From VXPQ01 sp965116435 (GTDB taxonomy: Bacteria > Bacteroidota > Rhodothermia > Rhodothermales > VXPQ01), in assembly GCA_965116435.1 (NCBI GenBank), contig OZ220686.1:2046001-2110000 (forward strand): a DNA stretch of 64,000 nt. The letters run 5' to 3'. How positions within the stretch are numbered: the first letter of the stretch is position 1; every line of letters starts with the position of its first letter. The notes beneath the pieces are model-generated. The model was not told the origin of the DNA. It did not search any database and saw only the letters and a program-made list of their open reading frames with translations. Positions 27,171-34,269 of this stretch are shown here, piece by piece. The position numbers and the translations under genes are program-made.

Positions 27171-27704
27171 CTACCAGTTGGAGGTGGCCGCCTGGAACAT
27201 GTCGTCGGCGATGTCGTCGAGCGCTTCGGACGCGGCTTCTTCCTCGCCGGTAAAATCGGACGGATCGTATTCCAGCGACGCGGAGAAACTACGCTCGAAA
27301 ATCTCCTGGTCCTCCACGCGGTCCGCGTAGCGCGCGGACACCGTAATGGAAAGCTGGTTCAAGGCGGCCCGGTATTCGCCCCCCACCGCGGCGGGGCGCA
27401 CGGAATACTGCCGGATTTCTGCGCTGAGCACCACATCGGCTTCCGTTTCGTCGGTTTCCAGCTCCAGGCGGGTTTGCCGCACGAAGCGCTGGACGAGGCG
27501 TTCGGTCAGGAGGCCCCCGAGGTCGGGGATCGGGTTGGACGTAGCGTCTTCCGCCAGCGGAATGGCGACCGTCCCGAGGTGTTCCGGAATGGAAGCGCCC
27601 GTGAAGCTATAATATCCGCAGCCTGTAGACAGCAGGGCGAACGCCGCCGCGAAGCATGCGGCGGGCATACGCAAGAAAGGATGCAGGCGGCGCCGGGACG
27701 TCAC
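27171..27704 (-). CDS. LptE-like outer-membrane lipoprotein
   Basis: A protein of about 177 residues starting with GTG that overlaps the sigma-54 activator stop (GTGA). The signal peptide has an Arg-rich start and lipobox LLSTGC, followed by GYYSFTGASIPEHLGTVAIP, which fits the LptE/RlpB-like family that helps LptD assemble lipopolysaccharide in the outer membrane. LTERLVQRFVRQTRL and AEIRQYSVRPAAVGGEYRA are also family-like. The C-terminus is strongly acidic (FTGEEEAASEALDD). An alternative ATG at 27668 would leave a very short signal n-region, so the GTG is preferred. In Rhodothermota-type genomes this gene commonly follows a sigma-54 activator. Confidence 0.85.
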   Translation of the reverse strand: MTSRRRLHPFLRMPAACFAAAFALLSTGCGYYSFTGASIPEHLGTVAIPLAEDATSNPIPDLGGLLTERLVQRFVRQTRLELETDETEADVVLSAEIRQYSVRPAAVGGEYRAALNQLSITVSARYADRVEDQEIFERSFSASLEYDPSDFTGEEEAASEALDDIADDMFQAATSNW

Positions 27705-29005
27705 AAATCCTCCTCGAATTCTTTCAGCTTGCGGTAGAGGGTGCGTTCCGAAATGCCGAGCTTTCGCGCCGCTTGACGGCGATTCCCGTTGAATGTCTTG
27801 AGGGCGCGCGTGATCAGCCGGCGTTCCGCCTCGGCCAGCGTAGGGAACGTTTCTTCCTGGGCTTCTTCCAGGGCTTCTTTTTTGGCCTCTTCGTGCGCTT
27901 CGGCCATCTCTTCTTCGAGCGCAGCGGGAGGCGGTTCCGGTTCCTGCGCATCCCGTCCTTCGCCGTCCGGTTCGTCGCTTCGCCATAGGAGCGCATCCGG
28001 ATCGCTTTCTATTTCGTAGGGCACCTCCTCGATTCGCGGGGGATATGCGTCCGATTCGTCCCCGGATACGCCGCCGCGTCGCTTCAGCTCCTCCCACATC
28101 CGCCGCACTTGCGAACGCAGTTCGAACAATGCGCGATAGATCATTTCGCGTTCGCGGGCGTCTATCGAATTTCCGGCCGAGTTGTGCACGACGGGCAACA
28201 AGGCCGAACGGTCCTGCTCCGTGCGCACCCCGCGCAGATACGGGCGGATCTCTTCGGCGGTTACCTCCTTGCTTCGGACAAGCACTTCGATTTGTTCCGC
28301 CACATTGCTCAGTTCGCGCACGTTGCCGGGCCAGCGATAGCGCCGGAGCAACTCGCGGGCGTCGGCGGAAAGCTGCTTCACCGGGCTATCGTACTTCTGT
28401 GCAAAGCGCCGCAGAAACGTTTCGAGGAGCGGGAAAATGTCTTCCGGGCGTTGCCGCAGCGGCGGCATCTCGACGAGCACCGTGCTGAGCCGGTAATACA
28501 GGTCCTCCCGAAACCGCCCGGCGCGGACTTCCTGGGCCAGGTCTTTGTTCGTGGCCGCCACAATGCGCACATCGACCTTGCGGAGCTTCGAGGCGCCGAC
28601 CCGGGTAAATTCCCCGGATTCCAGCACGCGCAGCAGGCGTACCTGCGCGGCGGGCGGCATTTCCCCGATTTCGTCCAGGAAGATGGAGCTCCGGTCGGAA
28701 TCTTCGAAATACCCTGTGCGCCGCTCGACGGCGCCCGTATAGGCTCCTTTCTCCGCGCCGAACAATTCCGACTCGATGAGCCCTTCCGGGATGGCGCCGC
28801 AGTTGACAATGTTGAGCGGATGGTGCCGACGGGCGCTGAGTCCATGAATCGCCGCGGCGATCAGTTCCTTTCCCGTGCCGCTCTCCCCCTGAATAAGCAC
28901 GGTGATGTCGGTGCGGGCCACTTGCCGCACGCGGTCTATGACGTTTCGCAACGCCGCCGACCGGCCTACGATGCCGAAACGCTCCTGTATCGATTCCCGG
29001 TCCAT
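27701..29005 (-). CDS. Sigma-54-dependent transcriptional activator without sensory domain
   Basis: A 434-residue AAA+ activator. It starts almost directly with the ATPase core: VLIQGESGTGKELIAAAIHG (Walker A), AEKGAYTGAVERRTGYFE (a GAYTGA version of the GAFTGA loop that contacts sigma-54), and FLDEIGEMPPAAQVRLLRVLE (Walker B). The C-terminal Fis-type HTH reads NRRQAARKLGISERTLYRKL. Between them lies an unusual 90-residue acidic stretch with EEEMAEAHEEAKKEALEEAQ. There is no receiver, GAF or PAS domain, so it may be constitutively active or controlled by a partner. It begins 3 bases after miaB. Phe-to-Tyr in GAFTGA is tolerated in known homologues. Confidence 0.92.
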   Translation of the reverse strand: MDRESIQERFGIVGRSAALRNVIDRVRQVARTDITVLIQGESGTGKELIAAAIHGLSARRHHPLNIVNCGAIPEGLIESELFGAEKGAYTGAVERRTGYFEDSDRSSIFLDEIGEMPPAAQVRLLRVLESGEFTRVGASKLRKVDVRIVAATNKDLAQEVRAGRFREDLYYRLSTVLVEMPPLRQRPEDIFPLLETFLRRFAQKYDSPVKQLSADARELLRRYRWPGNVRELSNVAEQIEVLVRSKEVTAEEIRPYLRGVRTEQDRSALLPVVHNSAGNSIDAREREMIYRALFELRSQVRRMWEELKRRGGVSGDESDAYPPRIEEVPYEIESDPDALLWRSDEPDGEGRDAQEPEPPPAALEEEMAEAHEEAKKEALEEAQEETFPTLAEAERRLITRALKTFNGNRRQAARKLGISERTLYRKLKEFEEDL

Positions 29006-29008
29006 CGG

Positions 29009-30532
29009 TTACGCAGCGGCTGTGGCGGCGCATTCGAGCAGGGTCGTGCGGCCAAGCGGGACGGCCAGGAGCGTGGCGGACGTGCATTCGGTGATGCGCA
29101 CGCGCACATAGTCGCCCGGCTCGTACGTTTCGCGGTCGAACACGACCATCTTGTTTGTGTCCGTGCGTCCGCAAAGCTGCCGGGCGCTACGTTTGCTTTC
29201 GCCCTCGACGAGCGCCACATGCTCGCGGCCAATCTCTTCGCGGTTTCTCTCCAGCGAAATGCGCTGCTGCAGGGCGATGATTTCGCCGAGGCGCCGCTTC
29301 TTGACGTCGTCGGGAATATCGTCCTGGTACTTCCGGGCCGCATAGGTGTCCGGGCGCTCGGAATACATGAACGTATAGGCGTAATCGTAGCGCACCTCTT
29401 CCATCAGCGAGAGCGTGTCCCGGTGTTGCGCTTCGGTTTCTCCGCAAAAACCGGCGATAATGTCTGTGGAAAGCGAAAGGCCTGGCGTCAGTGCCCGCGC
29501 CCGTTCGACGAGGCGCAGGTATTCGTCCCGGGAATACGTGCGGCGCATGCGTTCGAGCACCTCCGAATTGCCGTGTTGCACCGGGAGATGGATATAGTTG
29601 CACACGTTGGGCCGTTCGCGGTGCACATGCAGCAAATCGTCGCTGCAATCCTTCGGATGACTGGTCGAATAGCGTATCCGCAGTTCCGGCGAAACGAAAC
29701 TGATCCGTCGGAGCAATTCGGCGAAATCGACGCGTACGCCATCTTCCTCAAACCGATACGAATTCACGTTCTGCCCGAGGACGGTGACTTCCTTGTACCC
29801 CGCCTCCGCCAGCTGGGCGCACTCGGAGAGGATGCTGGCCGCCGGACGGCTGCGCTCGCGCCCTCGCGTGAACGGCACGACGCAGAAGGAACACATGTTG
29901 TCGCATCCCCGCATGATGGACACGAATGCCGATACGCCGTTCGTATCGTAGCGGACCGGCGCAATGTCGGCGTACGTTTCTTCCCGGGAGAGCTGCACGT
30001 TGACGGCGGCCTGCCCGGTTTCGTCTGTCTCGTGGAGCAGGCGGGGCAGATCGCGGTACGCATCCGGCCCCACCACGAGATCGACCAGACGCTCTTCTTC
30101 CAGTAACCGGGCGCGCAAGCGCTCGGCCATGCAGCCGAGCACGCCCAGGCGAAGGGCAGGCGCACCCGATCCGCTGCGGCTCGCCTGTTTGCGCCGCTGG
30201 AAATCCCGCAAGCGCCGCCGCACTTTCTGCTCGGCGTTTTCCCGGATGGCGCACGTATTCAGCAGCACCACGTCGGCCTCGTCTGCATTGCGGGTGAGGC
30301 CGAATCCGTTTTCCCGCAGCACGGACGCCACGATCTCGGAATCCGAAACATTCATCTGGCACCCGTACGTCTCGATATACACCCGGCGATACCCCTCGGC
30401 TTCCATGGAGGTCCTGCGCGCCTGGTCGAGTTCTTCGGGAGTCCAGGAGGCCCCGGCACGACCCTTGGCGGAGGGGCGGTCCAGGTCCTCCGTCATGTCG
30501 TCCAGAATCTCAAGGTCGGAAATCAGCGGCAT
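29009..30532 (-). CDS. miaB: tRNA-2-methylthio-N6-dimethylallyladenosine synthase MiaB
   Basis: A 507-residue radical-SAM methylthiotransferase that modifies A37 of tRNAs reading UNN codons. The N-terminal UPF0004 domain has YIETYGCQMNVSDSEIVASV and LLNTCAIRENAEQKV. The radical-SAM CxxxCxxC is in IMRGCDNMCSFCVVPFTRG, followed by SRPAASILSE. A TRAM domain ends the protein (GRTDTNKMVVFDRETYEPGD). It has an N-terminal extension of about 45 residues ahead of the usual start. It is the first gene of a seven-gene minus-strand operon, with tRNA-Gln 96 bases upstream on the same strand. Confidence 0.97.
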   Translation of the reverse strand: MPLISDLEILDDMTEDLDRPSAKGRAGASWTPEELDQARRTSMEAEGYRRVYIETYGCQMNVSDSEIVASVLRENGFGLTRNADEADVVLLNTCAIRENAEQKVRRRLRDFQRRKQASRSGSGAPALRLGVLGCMAERLRARLLEEERLVDLVVGPDAYRDLPRLLHETDETGQAAVNVQLSREETYADIAPVRYDTNGVSAFVSIMRGCDNMCSFCVVPFTRGRERSRPAASILSECAQLAEAGYKEVTVLGQNVNSYRFEEDGVRVDFAELLRRISFVSPELRIRYSTSHPKDCSDDLLHVHRERPNVCNYIHLPVQHGNSEVLERMRRTYSRDEYLRLVERARALTPGLSLSTDIIAGFCGETEAQHRDTLSLMEEVRYDYAYTFMYSERPDTYAARKYQDDIPDDVKKRRLGEIIALQQRISLERNREEIGREHVALVEGESKRSARQLCGRTDTNKMVVFDRETYEPGDYVRVRITECTSATLLAVPLGRTTLLECAATAAA

Positions 30533-30627
30533 GGCTGTTTTCGGGTGGGGTGGCGAGGCGGGGAACGTTTGGCGAAAGGCCGCAGAAGCAACGTTTCGAT
30601 ATCTTGGGTAACGCTATCTAACGCGGG

Positions 30628-30700
30628 CTGCCCTGCCAGGATTCGAACCTGGAACCCCCTGATCCAGAGTCAGGTGCTCTGCCAATTGAGCTACAGGGCA
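30628..30700 (-). tRNA. tRNA-Gln (anticodon CTG)
   Basis: A 73-nt cloverleaf with acceptor stem TGCCCTG/CAGGGCA, D-arm TAGCTCAATTGGCAGAGCA, anticodon arm CTGACTCTGGATCAG (anticodon CTG) and T-arm CCAGGTTCGAATCCTGG. U1 and discriminator G73 are glutamine identity features. CCA is not encoded; the bases after G73 are CCC. It is upstream of miaB. Confidence 0.93.
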
Positions 30701-30853
30701 AGATATTTCAGCAGGATATTTGAGCATGCGCTGATCTTTGCGGACGTACGCGGAGTATCTTTCCTGCGGCGGCGCGACGTGCATTTTCTCATGCGTCAAT
30801 GCTTCCGCCCTTCTGCGGTTCCGTTTCCACCCTATATTCACCCGTATATTCAA

Positions 30854-31039
30854 GGATGCTCTGATTAAGTCCGCGAAGATCAGAGGCAGCCAGCGTGCTC
30901 CTCGATGCCTCCCGAAGGGCGCTTCACGAAACCGACGACGCAAAACGCCGGGGTTTCCGATGATTTCAACGATGAAATCATTACAAACGCTATGTGCGTA
31001 CGTGAAGCGCTGATCGAAGTGGATTTGATCAGTGCATCC
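30854..31039. repeat. GGATGC repeat element, full copy A (MITE/BIME-like, 186 bp)
   Basis: It is bounded by GGATGC and GCATCC. The left terminal hairpin is CTCTGATTAAGTCCGCGAAGATCAGAG and the right one GCGCTGATC...GATCAGTGC (seen here in pieces). The two ends are inverted versions of one another over about 30 bases with mismatches. The interior (cgaagggcgcttcacgaaac, then aatcattacaaacgctatg) is shared with the copies at 46346 and 56471. It lies just upstream of ribD and may affect its expression. It codes for no protein. Confidence 0.85.
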
Positions 31040-31096
31040 TCAAGATGTCCGCCGCGTTGCGGGCAAGAATCGGCTACGCCGCGAAACCGAAGCGAC

Positions 31097-32302
31097 ATGA
31101 CGGATCACGCGCCCCAAAACATGCATCAAAAATGGATGGCGACCTGCCTGGACCTGGCCCGGCAAGGAGCCGGACGGGTAAGCCCCAATCCCATGGTCGG
31201 CGCCGTGCTCGTCGGGACGGACGGTACGCTGCTTGGCCAGGGGTTGCATCATGAATATGGCGGGCCTCATGCGGAGGTATACGCCATCCGGGACGCCGAG
31301 CGGCGCTACGGCGCCGTAGCGCTGGAGCACGCCACCCTGTATGTCAACCTGGAACCGTGTTCGCATCACGGCAACACGCCGCCGTGCGTCGATCTTATTC
31401 TGGAAAAACGCATCCCCCGCGTCGTCTTCGGGACGCGCGACCCGTTTCGCGGATCCGCCGGCAGCGGCGCGCAGCGTTTGCGCGAGGCGGGGGTTCAGGT
31501 TGTGGAGGGGGCGCTGGAGGCCGAATGCAAGCGGCTCAACGAGGCGTTCATGCACCACACCCGGACCGGACGGCCTCTTGTTACGCTGAAAATGGCCCAA
31601 ACGCTCGACGCCCGCATTGCAGGCGCCTCCGGGGCGTCCCAATGGATATCGGGCGACCTGTCCCGACGGCTGGCGCACCACTGGCGCGCCGAGGCGGACG
31701 GCGTCCTTGTGGGCACGGAAACGGCCCGGCAGGACAATCCTTCCCTGACGGTGCGGCATGTAGAGGGGCGCCATCCCGTACGGATCGTGCTGGACCGGAT
31801 CGGGCGCCTTCCCGCCGATCTGCATCTGTTCACGGACGCACAGGCCGACAAAACGATCGTCGTGGTCGCCGAATCGACGCACATTCCGTACGAGCAGGCG
31901 CTGGTCGAACGCGGCGGGCGCGTGCTTCGCATGTCTGTGCGCAACGACGCCTTGCCGCTCGACCATATGCTCGAAGCGCTGGGGGAACGCGGGGGGCGAG
32001 GCGGGCTTCCGATGCAATCGCTGCTTGTCGAAGGAGGCGCTGCGTTGGCCGCCTCGCTGTTGCGGAAAGATCTGGTGGACCGGCTGTTTCTGTTCATTGC
32101 GCCGAAGGCGCTGGGGGCCGGGCCTGTTGCGATCGACGGGATCGGGCGCGAAGACCTTGCCGAAGCGCTGACCTTTGCGGAGCATGCCTGGGAATCCGTC
32201 GGGGAGGACATGGTGTTCAAGGGATACCGCCGGGCCCTCGATGCGTCGGCGGAAGATCGCCCCGGGTCATCCGGGTCATCTGGAGCATCCGGGGCATCCT
32301 AA
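31097..32302 (+). CDS. ribD: Bifunctional riboflavin deaminase/reductase RibD
   Basis: A 401-residue enzyme. The N-terminal deaminase carries the zinc site GGPHAEVYAIRDAE (HAE) and NLEPCSHHGNTPPCVDLIL (PCxxxGxxPPC-type). The C-terminal reductase has GRPLVTLKMAQTLDARIAG, GASQWISGDLSRRLAHHWRA and SLLVEGGAALAASLL. Together they carry out the second and third steps of riboflavin synthesis. The extreme C-terminus is a low-complexity tail (PGSSGSSGASGAS) encoded by a 9-bp tandem repeat that runs past the stop codon. It is followed by ribE. A repeat element fills its upstream region, and no FMN riboswitch was recognised. The ATG at 31097 gives the normal N-terminus. Confidence 0.95.
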   Translation: MTDHAPQNMHQKWMATCLDLARQGAGRVSPNPMVGAVLVGTDGTLLGQGLHHEYGGPHAEVYAIRDAERRYGAVALEHATLYVNLEPCSHHGNTPPCVDLILEKRIPRVVFGTRDPFRGSAGSGAQRLREAGVQVVEGALEAECKRLNEAFMHHTRTGRPLVTLKMAQTLDARIAGASGASQWISGDLSRRLAHHWRAEADGVLVGTETARQDNPSLTVRHVEGRHPVRIVLDRIGRLPADLHLFTDAQADKTIVVVAESTHIPYEQALVERGGRVLRMSVRNDALPLDHMLEALGERGGRGGLPMQSLLVEGGAALAASLLRKDLVDRLFLFIAPKALGAGPVAIDGIGREDLAEALTFAEHAWESVGEDMVFKGYRRALDASAEDRPGSSGSSGASGAS

Positions 32303-32325
32303 GCATTCGGGTCATTCGAGGCATT
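32255..32325. repeat. 9-bp degenerate tandem repeat across the ribD stop codon
   Basis: Units of the type gtcatccgg / agcatccgg / ggcattcga repeat about seven times from the last ribD codons to the ribE leader. Nine bases is a multiple of three, so copy-number change alters the RibD tail by Ser/Gly/Ala triplets without breaking the frame. Confidence 0.75.
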
Positions 32326-32354
32326 CGCTGCGCCGTAGCACATTCGGGAAGGAC

Positions 32355-32951
32355 ATGTTCACGGGAATTATTGAGGAAAAAGGGCGTCTTCAGGCCGCCG
32401 AACCGACGGAGGGAGGGCGCAAACTGGTCGTGGCGTGCTCGTTTGCCGACGAACTGCGGGTGGATCAAAGTGTGGCGGTCAACGGTGTTTGCCTGACCGT
32501 AACGGCAGTGGGAGACGGTGTTTTCGAGGCCACCGCCGCGGGCGAAACCTTGTCCAAAACCACGCTGGGCGCGCTGGCTTCCGGCGCGCCCGTCAACCTC
32601 GAACGCGCCCTGAAACCAACCCATCGGCTGGACGGGCATATGGTGCAGGGGCATGTGGACGGCACGGGCGAGATCGTTTCCGTCGCGCGGCGAACGGACC
32701 GGTTCCTGTGCCGCATTGCGTACGATCCGGCCTGTGCGCACCTGCTTGTTTCCGCCGGCTCCATCGCCGTGGACGGCATTTCGTTCACCGTGGCGCGCCT
32801 GGACGAAACGACCTTTACGGTGTCCGTCATTCCGCATACGCGCACGCTGACCAACGCGGGGGCCTGGGAGGCGGGCGACCGCGTCAATCTGGAATACGAT
32901 CTGATCGGAAAATATATTGCGCGAGGGATGGAAGCCGGGCGAAGCGGGTAG
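32355..32951 (+). CDS. ribE: Riboflavin synthase, alpha chain
   Basis: A protein of 198 residues. Its two similar lumazine-binding halves are visible: MFTGIIEEKGRLQ...SVAVNGVCLTVTAV...NLERALKPTHRLDGHMVQGHVDGTG and then the second half AGSIAVDGISFTVARLDETTF...LEYDLIGKYIAR (read in parts). It dismutates two 6,7-dimethyl-8-ribityllumazine to riboflavin. It follows ribD by 52 bases on the same strand, with a GGAAGGA-type ribosome site just before the ATG. The length is normal. Confidence 0.96.
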   Translation: MFTGIIEEKGRLQAAEPTEGGRKLVVACSFADELRVDQSVAVNGVCLTVTAVGDGVFEATAAGETLSKTTLGALASGAPVNLERALKPTHRLDGHMVQGHVDGTGEIVSVARRTDRFLCRIAYDPACAHLLVSAGSIAVDGISFTVARLDETTFTVSVIPHTRTLTNAGAWEAGDRVNLEYDLIGKYIARGMEAGRSG

Positions 32952-33021
32952 CGCATCCCGTCAAGTGCAAAGGGGATGGTTCTTCGATATCAGACGGTGT
33001 GCGGGCGTGCGGGCGTCCGGA

Positions 33022-33053
33022 AAACCGTGTACGTGTATGTTCGGACACGGTTT
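33022..33053. terminator. Hairpin between ribE and the beta-lactamase remnant, possible terminator
   Basis: AAACCGTGT and ACACGGTTT form a 9-base stem with a 14-base loop, between the convergent ends of ribE and the beta-lactamase remnant. The T-tract is short, so termination strength is uncertain. Confidence 0.45.
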
Positions 33054-33957
33054 CAGCGCACCGCTTCGTGCACGATCCGGGCGATTCCGGCTCCCGCCCG
33101 CGAAGCCGTCTCGTGGTCGGCGAACCCTTCCGTCAGGATGACCAGCACGTACGGCGAGGCACGCTCTGGATACACGATGGCGGCGTCGTGCACAATGCCC
33201 GTAATCCAGCCCGTCTTGTGGGCCACCCGCGTCCCGGGCGGCAAACCCGCCGGGATCATCTCGTTGAATTCCTGCTTCAGCAGAATGTCCCGCATGGCTT
33301 CGCTGGCGGCAGGCGAAACCGCCTCGCCCCGGCGAATGGCGTCGAGCAGCACGGCCAGGTCCGACGCCGTGGCTGTATTGTTCAGGCCTGTTCGAACGCC
33401 TTGATATCTTCTACCCCCCGTAGTACGCGCATGGTTCGGGTTCCCATGCGCTCCATCGTACGCTGCACGGAATCGGCCCGGACCCGTTCGATCGTCAGGT
33501 TCGTGGCGAGATTCGAGGACACCGTGATCATGCGTTCGGCCAAGTCGCGGATGGGCAACGCGCTGCCGATATGTTCGTAGAGCGCGTCGTCGGAGTCGTC
33601 TTCGATCCGAAACGGCGAGCCGTCCGCAATGGACGTAAAACGGTTTTCGACCCGCAGCGAATCGTTCAGGGAAAACAGGCCCGCGGCGGCTTGCCGGTAC
33701 ACTTCGATCAGCACGGGTGCCTTCATGGTGCTGGCGGCATGAAAGACTCGATCCCCTTGTATGGCGAGGCGGGCGCCGGTTTCCGGGTCGATCAGGGCGA
33801 CGGCGATCTCCGCCTCTGGCCAGGCGGACACGAAGGATTCGATCTCGGCTTGCAGGGCCCCGGCGGAAAAGGACATGGGTGGATCCGGATGGGCGCATCC
33901 CGGCGCCGTCACGCACCACGCTGCAACAAGCGCGGACGCAAGCGAAGGGGCGGACAT
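33053..33957 (-). pseudogene. Class A beta-lactamase-family serine hydrolase, frameshifted
   Basis: Start MSAPSLASALVAAWCVTAPGC, a signal or lipoprotein-like leader. The SxxK motif is in HAASTMKAPVL. SSN replaces the usual SDN (MITVSSNLATNL). RGVEDIKAFE is the start of the omega-loop region. After that the frame runs into a stop at 33382-33384 (FEQA). The next frame continues exactly with GLNNTATASDLAVLL and holds the KTG box (VAHKTGWITG) and a normal C-terminus. One missing G between 33390 and 33391 (GAA-[G]CA-GGC-CTG) would restore FEAGLNNTA, the expected family sequence. The site is not a homopolymer, so true mutation is more likely than a read error. Its start overlaps the stop of the RHH remnant (TAATG). 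Confidence 0.88.
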
Positions 33958-34213
33958 TATTCCCAGTACCTCGTGTCGATTCTGCGTTGCGCCCGCAGCG
34001 CTTTGTTGAATTCCTCGGCGTCTTCGGGAGTCCATGTGGCGTACCGCTCCAGGCGCTCGCGGCGCAGATTCAAGCCCGCAGCATCTCGAAGAAGATGCAA
34101 TGAAGATGCAATACGGTGCGGTTCAGGCTCTCGTCGCGGGCCGCGCTGATCGCGCGAAGCCGCCGCAAAAGCTCTGGATCGACATTGCGCAGCGTAATGC
34201 GGGATGATGTCAT
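33957..34213 (-). pseudogene. RHH (FitA/Arc-like) antitoxin, broken by an 11-bp tandem duplication
   Basis: Start MTSSRITLRNVDPELLRRLR followed by AISAARDESLNRTVLHL, the ribbon-helix-helix sequence of FitA/VapB-like antitoxins. GAAGATGCAAT is duplicated in tandem at 34091-34112. The extra 11 bases shift the frame to HCIFFEMLRA and a stop at 34070. Removing one copy gives LLRDAAGLNLRRERLERYAT, WTPEDAEEFNKALRAQRRID and TRYWE, an 81-residue product whose TAA overlaps the ATG of the beta-lactamase-like gene. No VapC/PIN toxin is next to it; the beta-lactamase-like gene occupies the place a toxin normally takes. Family assignment is by sequence pattern only. Confidence 0.8.
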
Positions 34214-34269
34214 GGCGTCACTACGGTAAAATAAACGCTTTCGGCGGATGTCTGTTTCGCTCGCACCCC

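Noticed and set aside
27705..28097. Longer version of the lptE-like gene extending into the sigma-54 activator
   Set aside because: The extra 130 residues are out-of-frame activator sequence. The lipoprotein signal begins at the GTG at 27704.
30905..31096. N-terminal extension of RibD (about 64 residues)
   Set aside because: The extension is entirely repeat-element sequence also found in non-coding positions at 46.4 and 56.5 kb. The normal RibD start is at 31097.
31040..31096. FMN riboswitch in front of ribD
   Set aside because: No AGGAYA...-type conserved RFN element was found upstream. The leader is mostly the repeat element.
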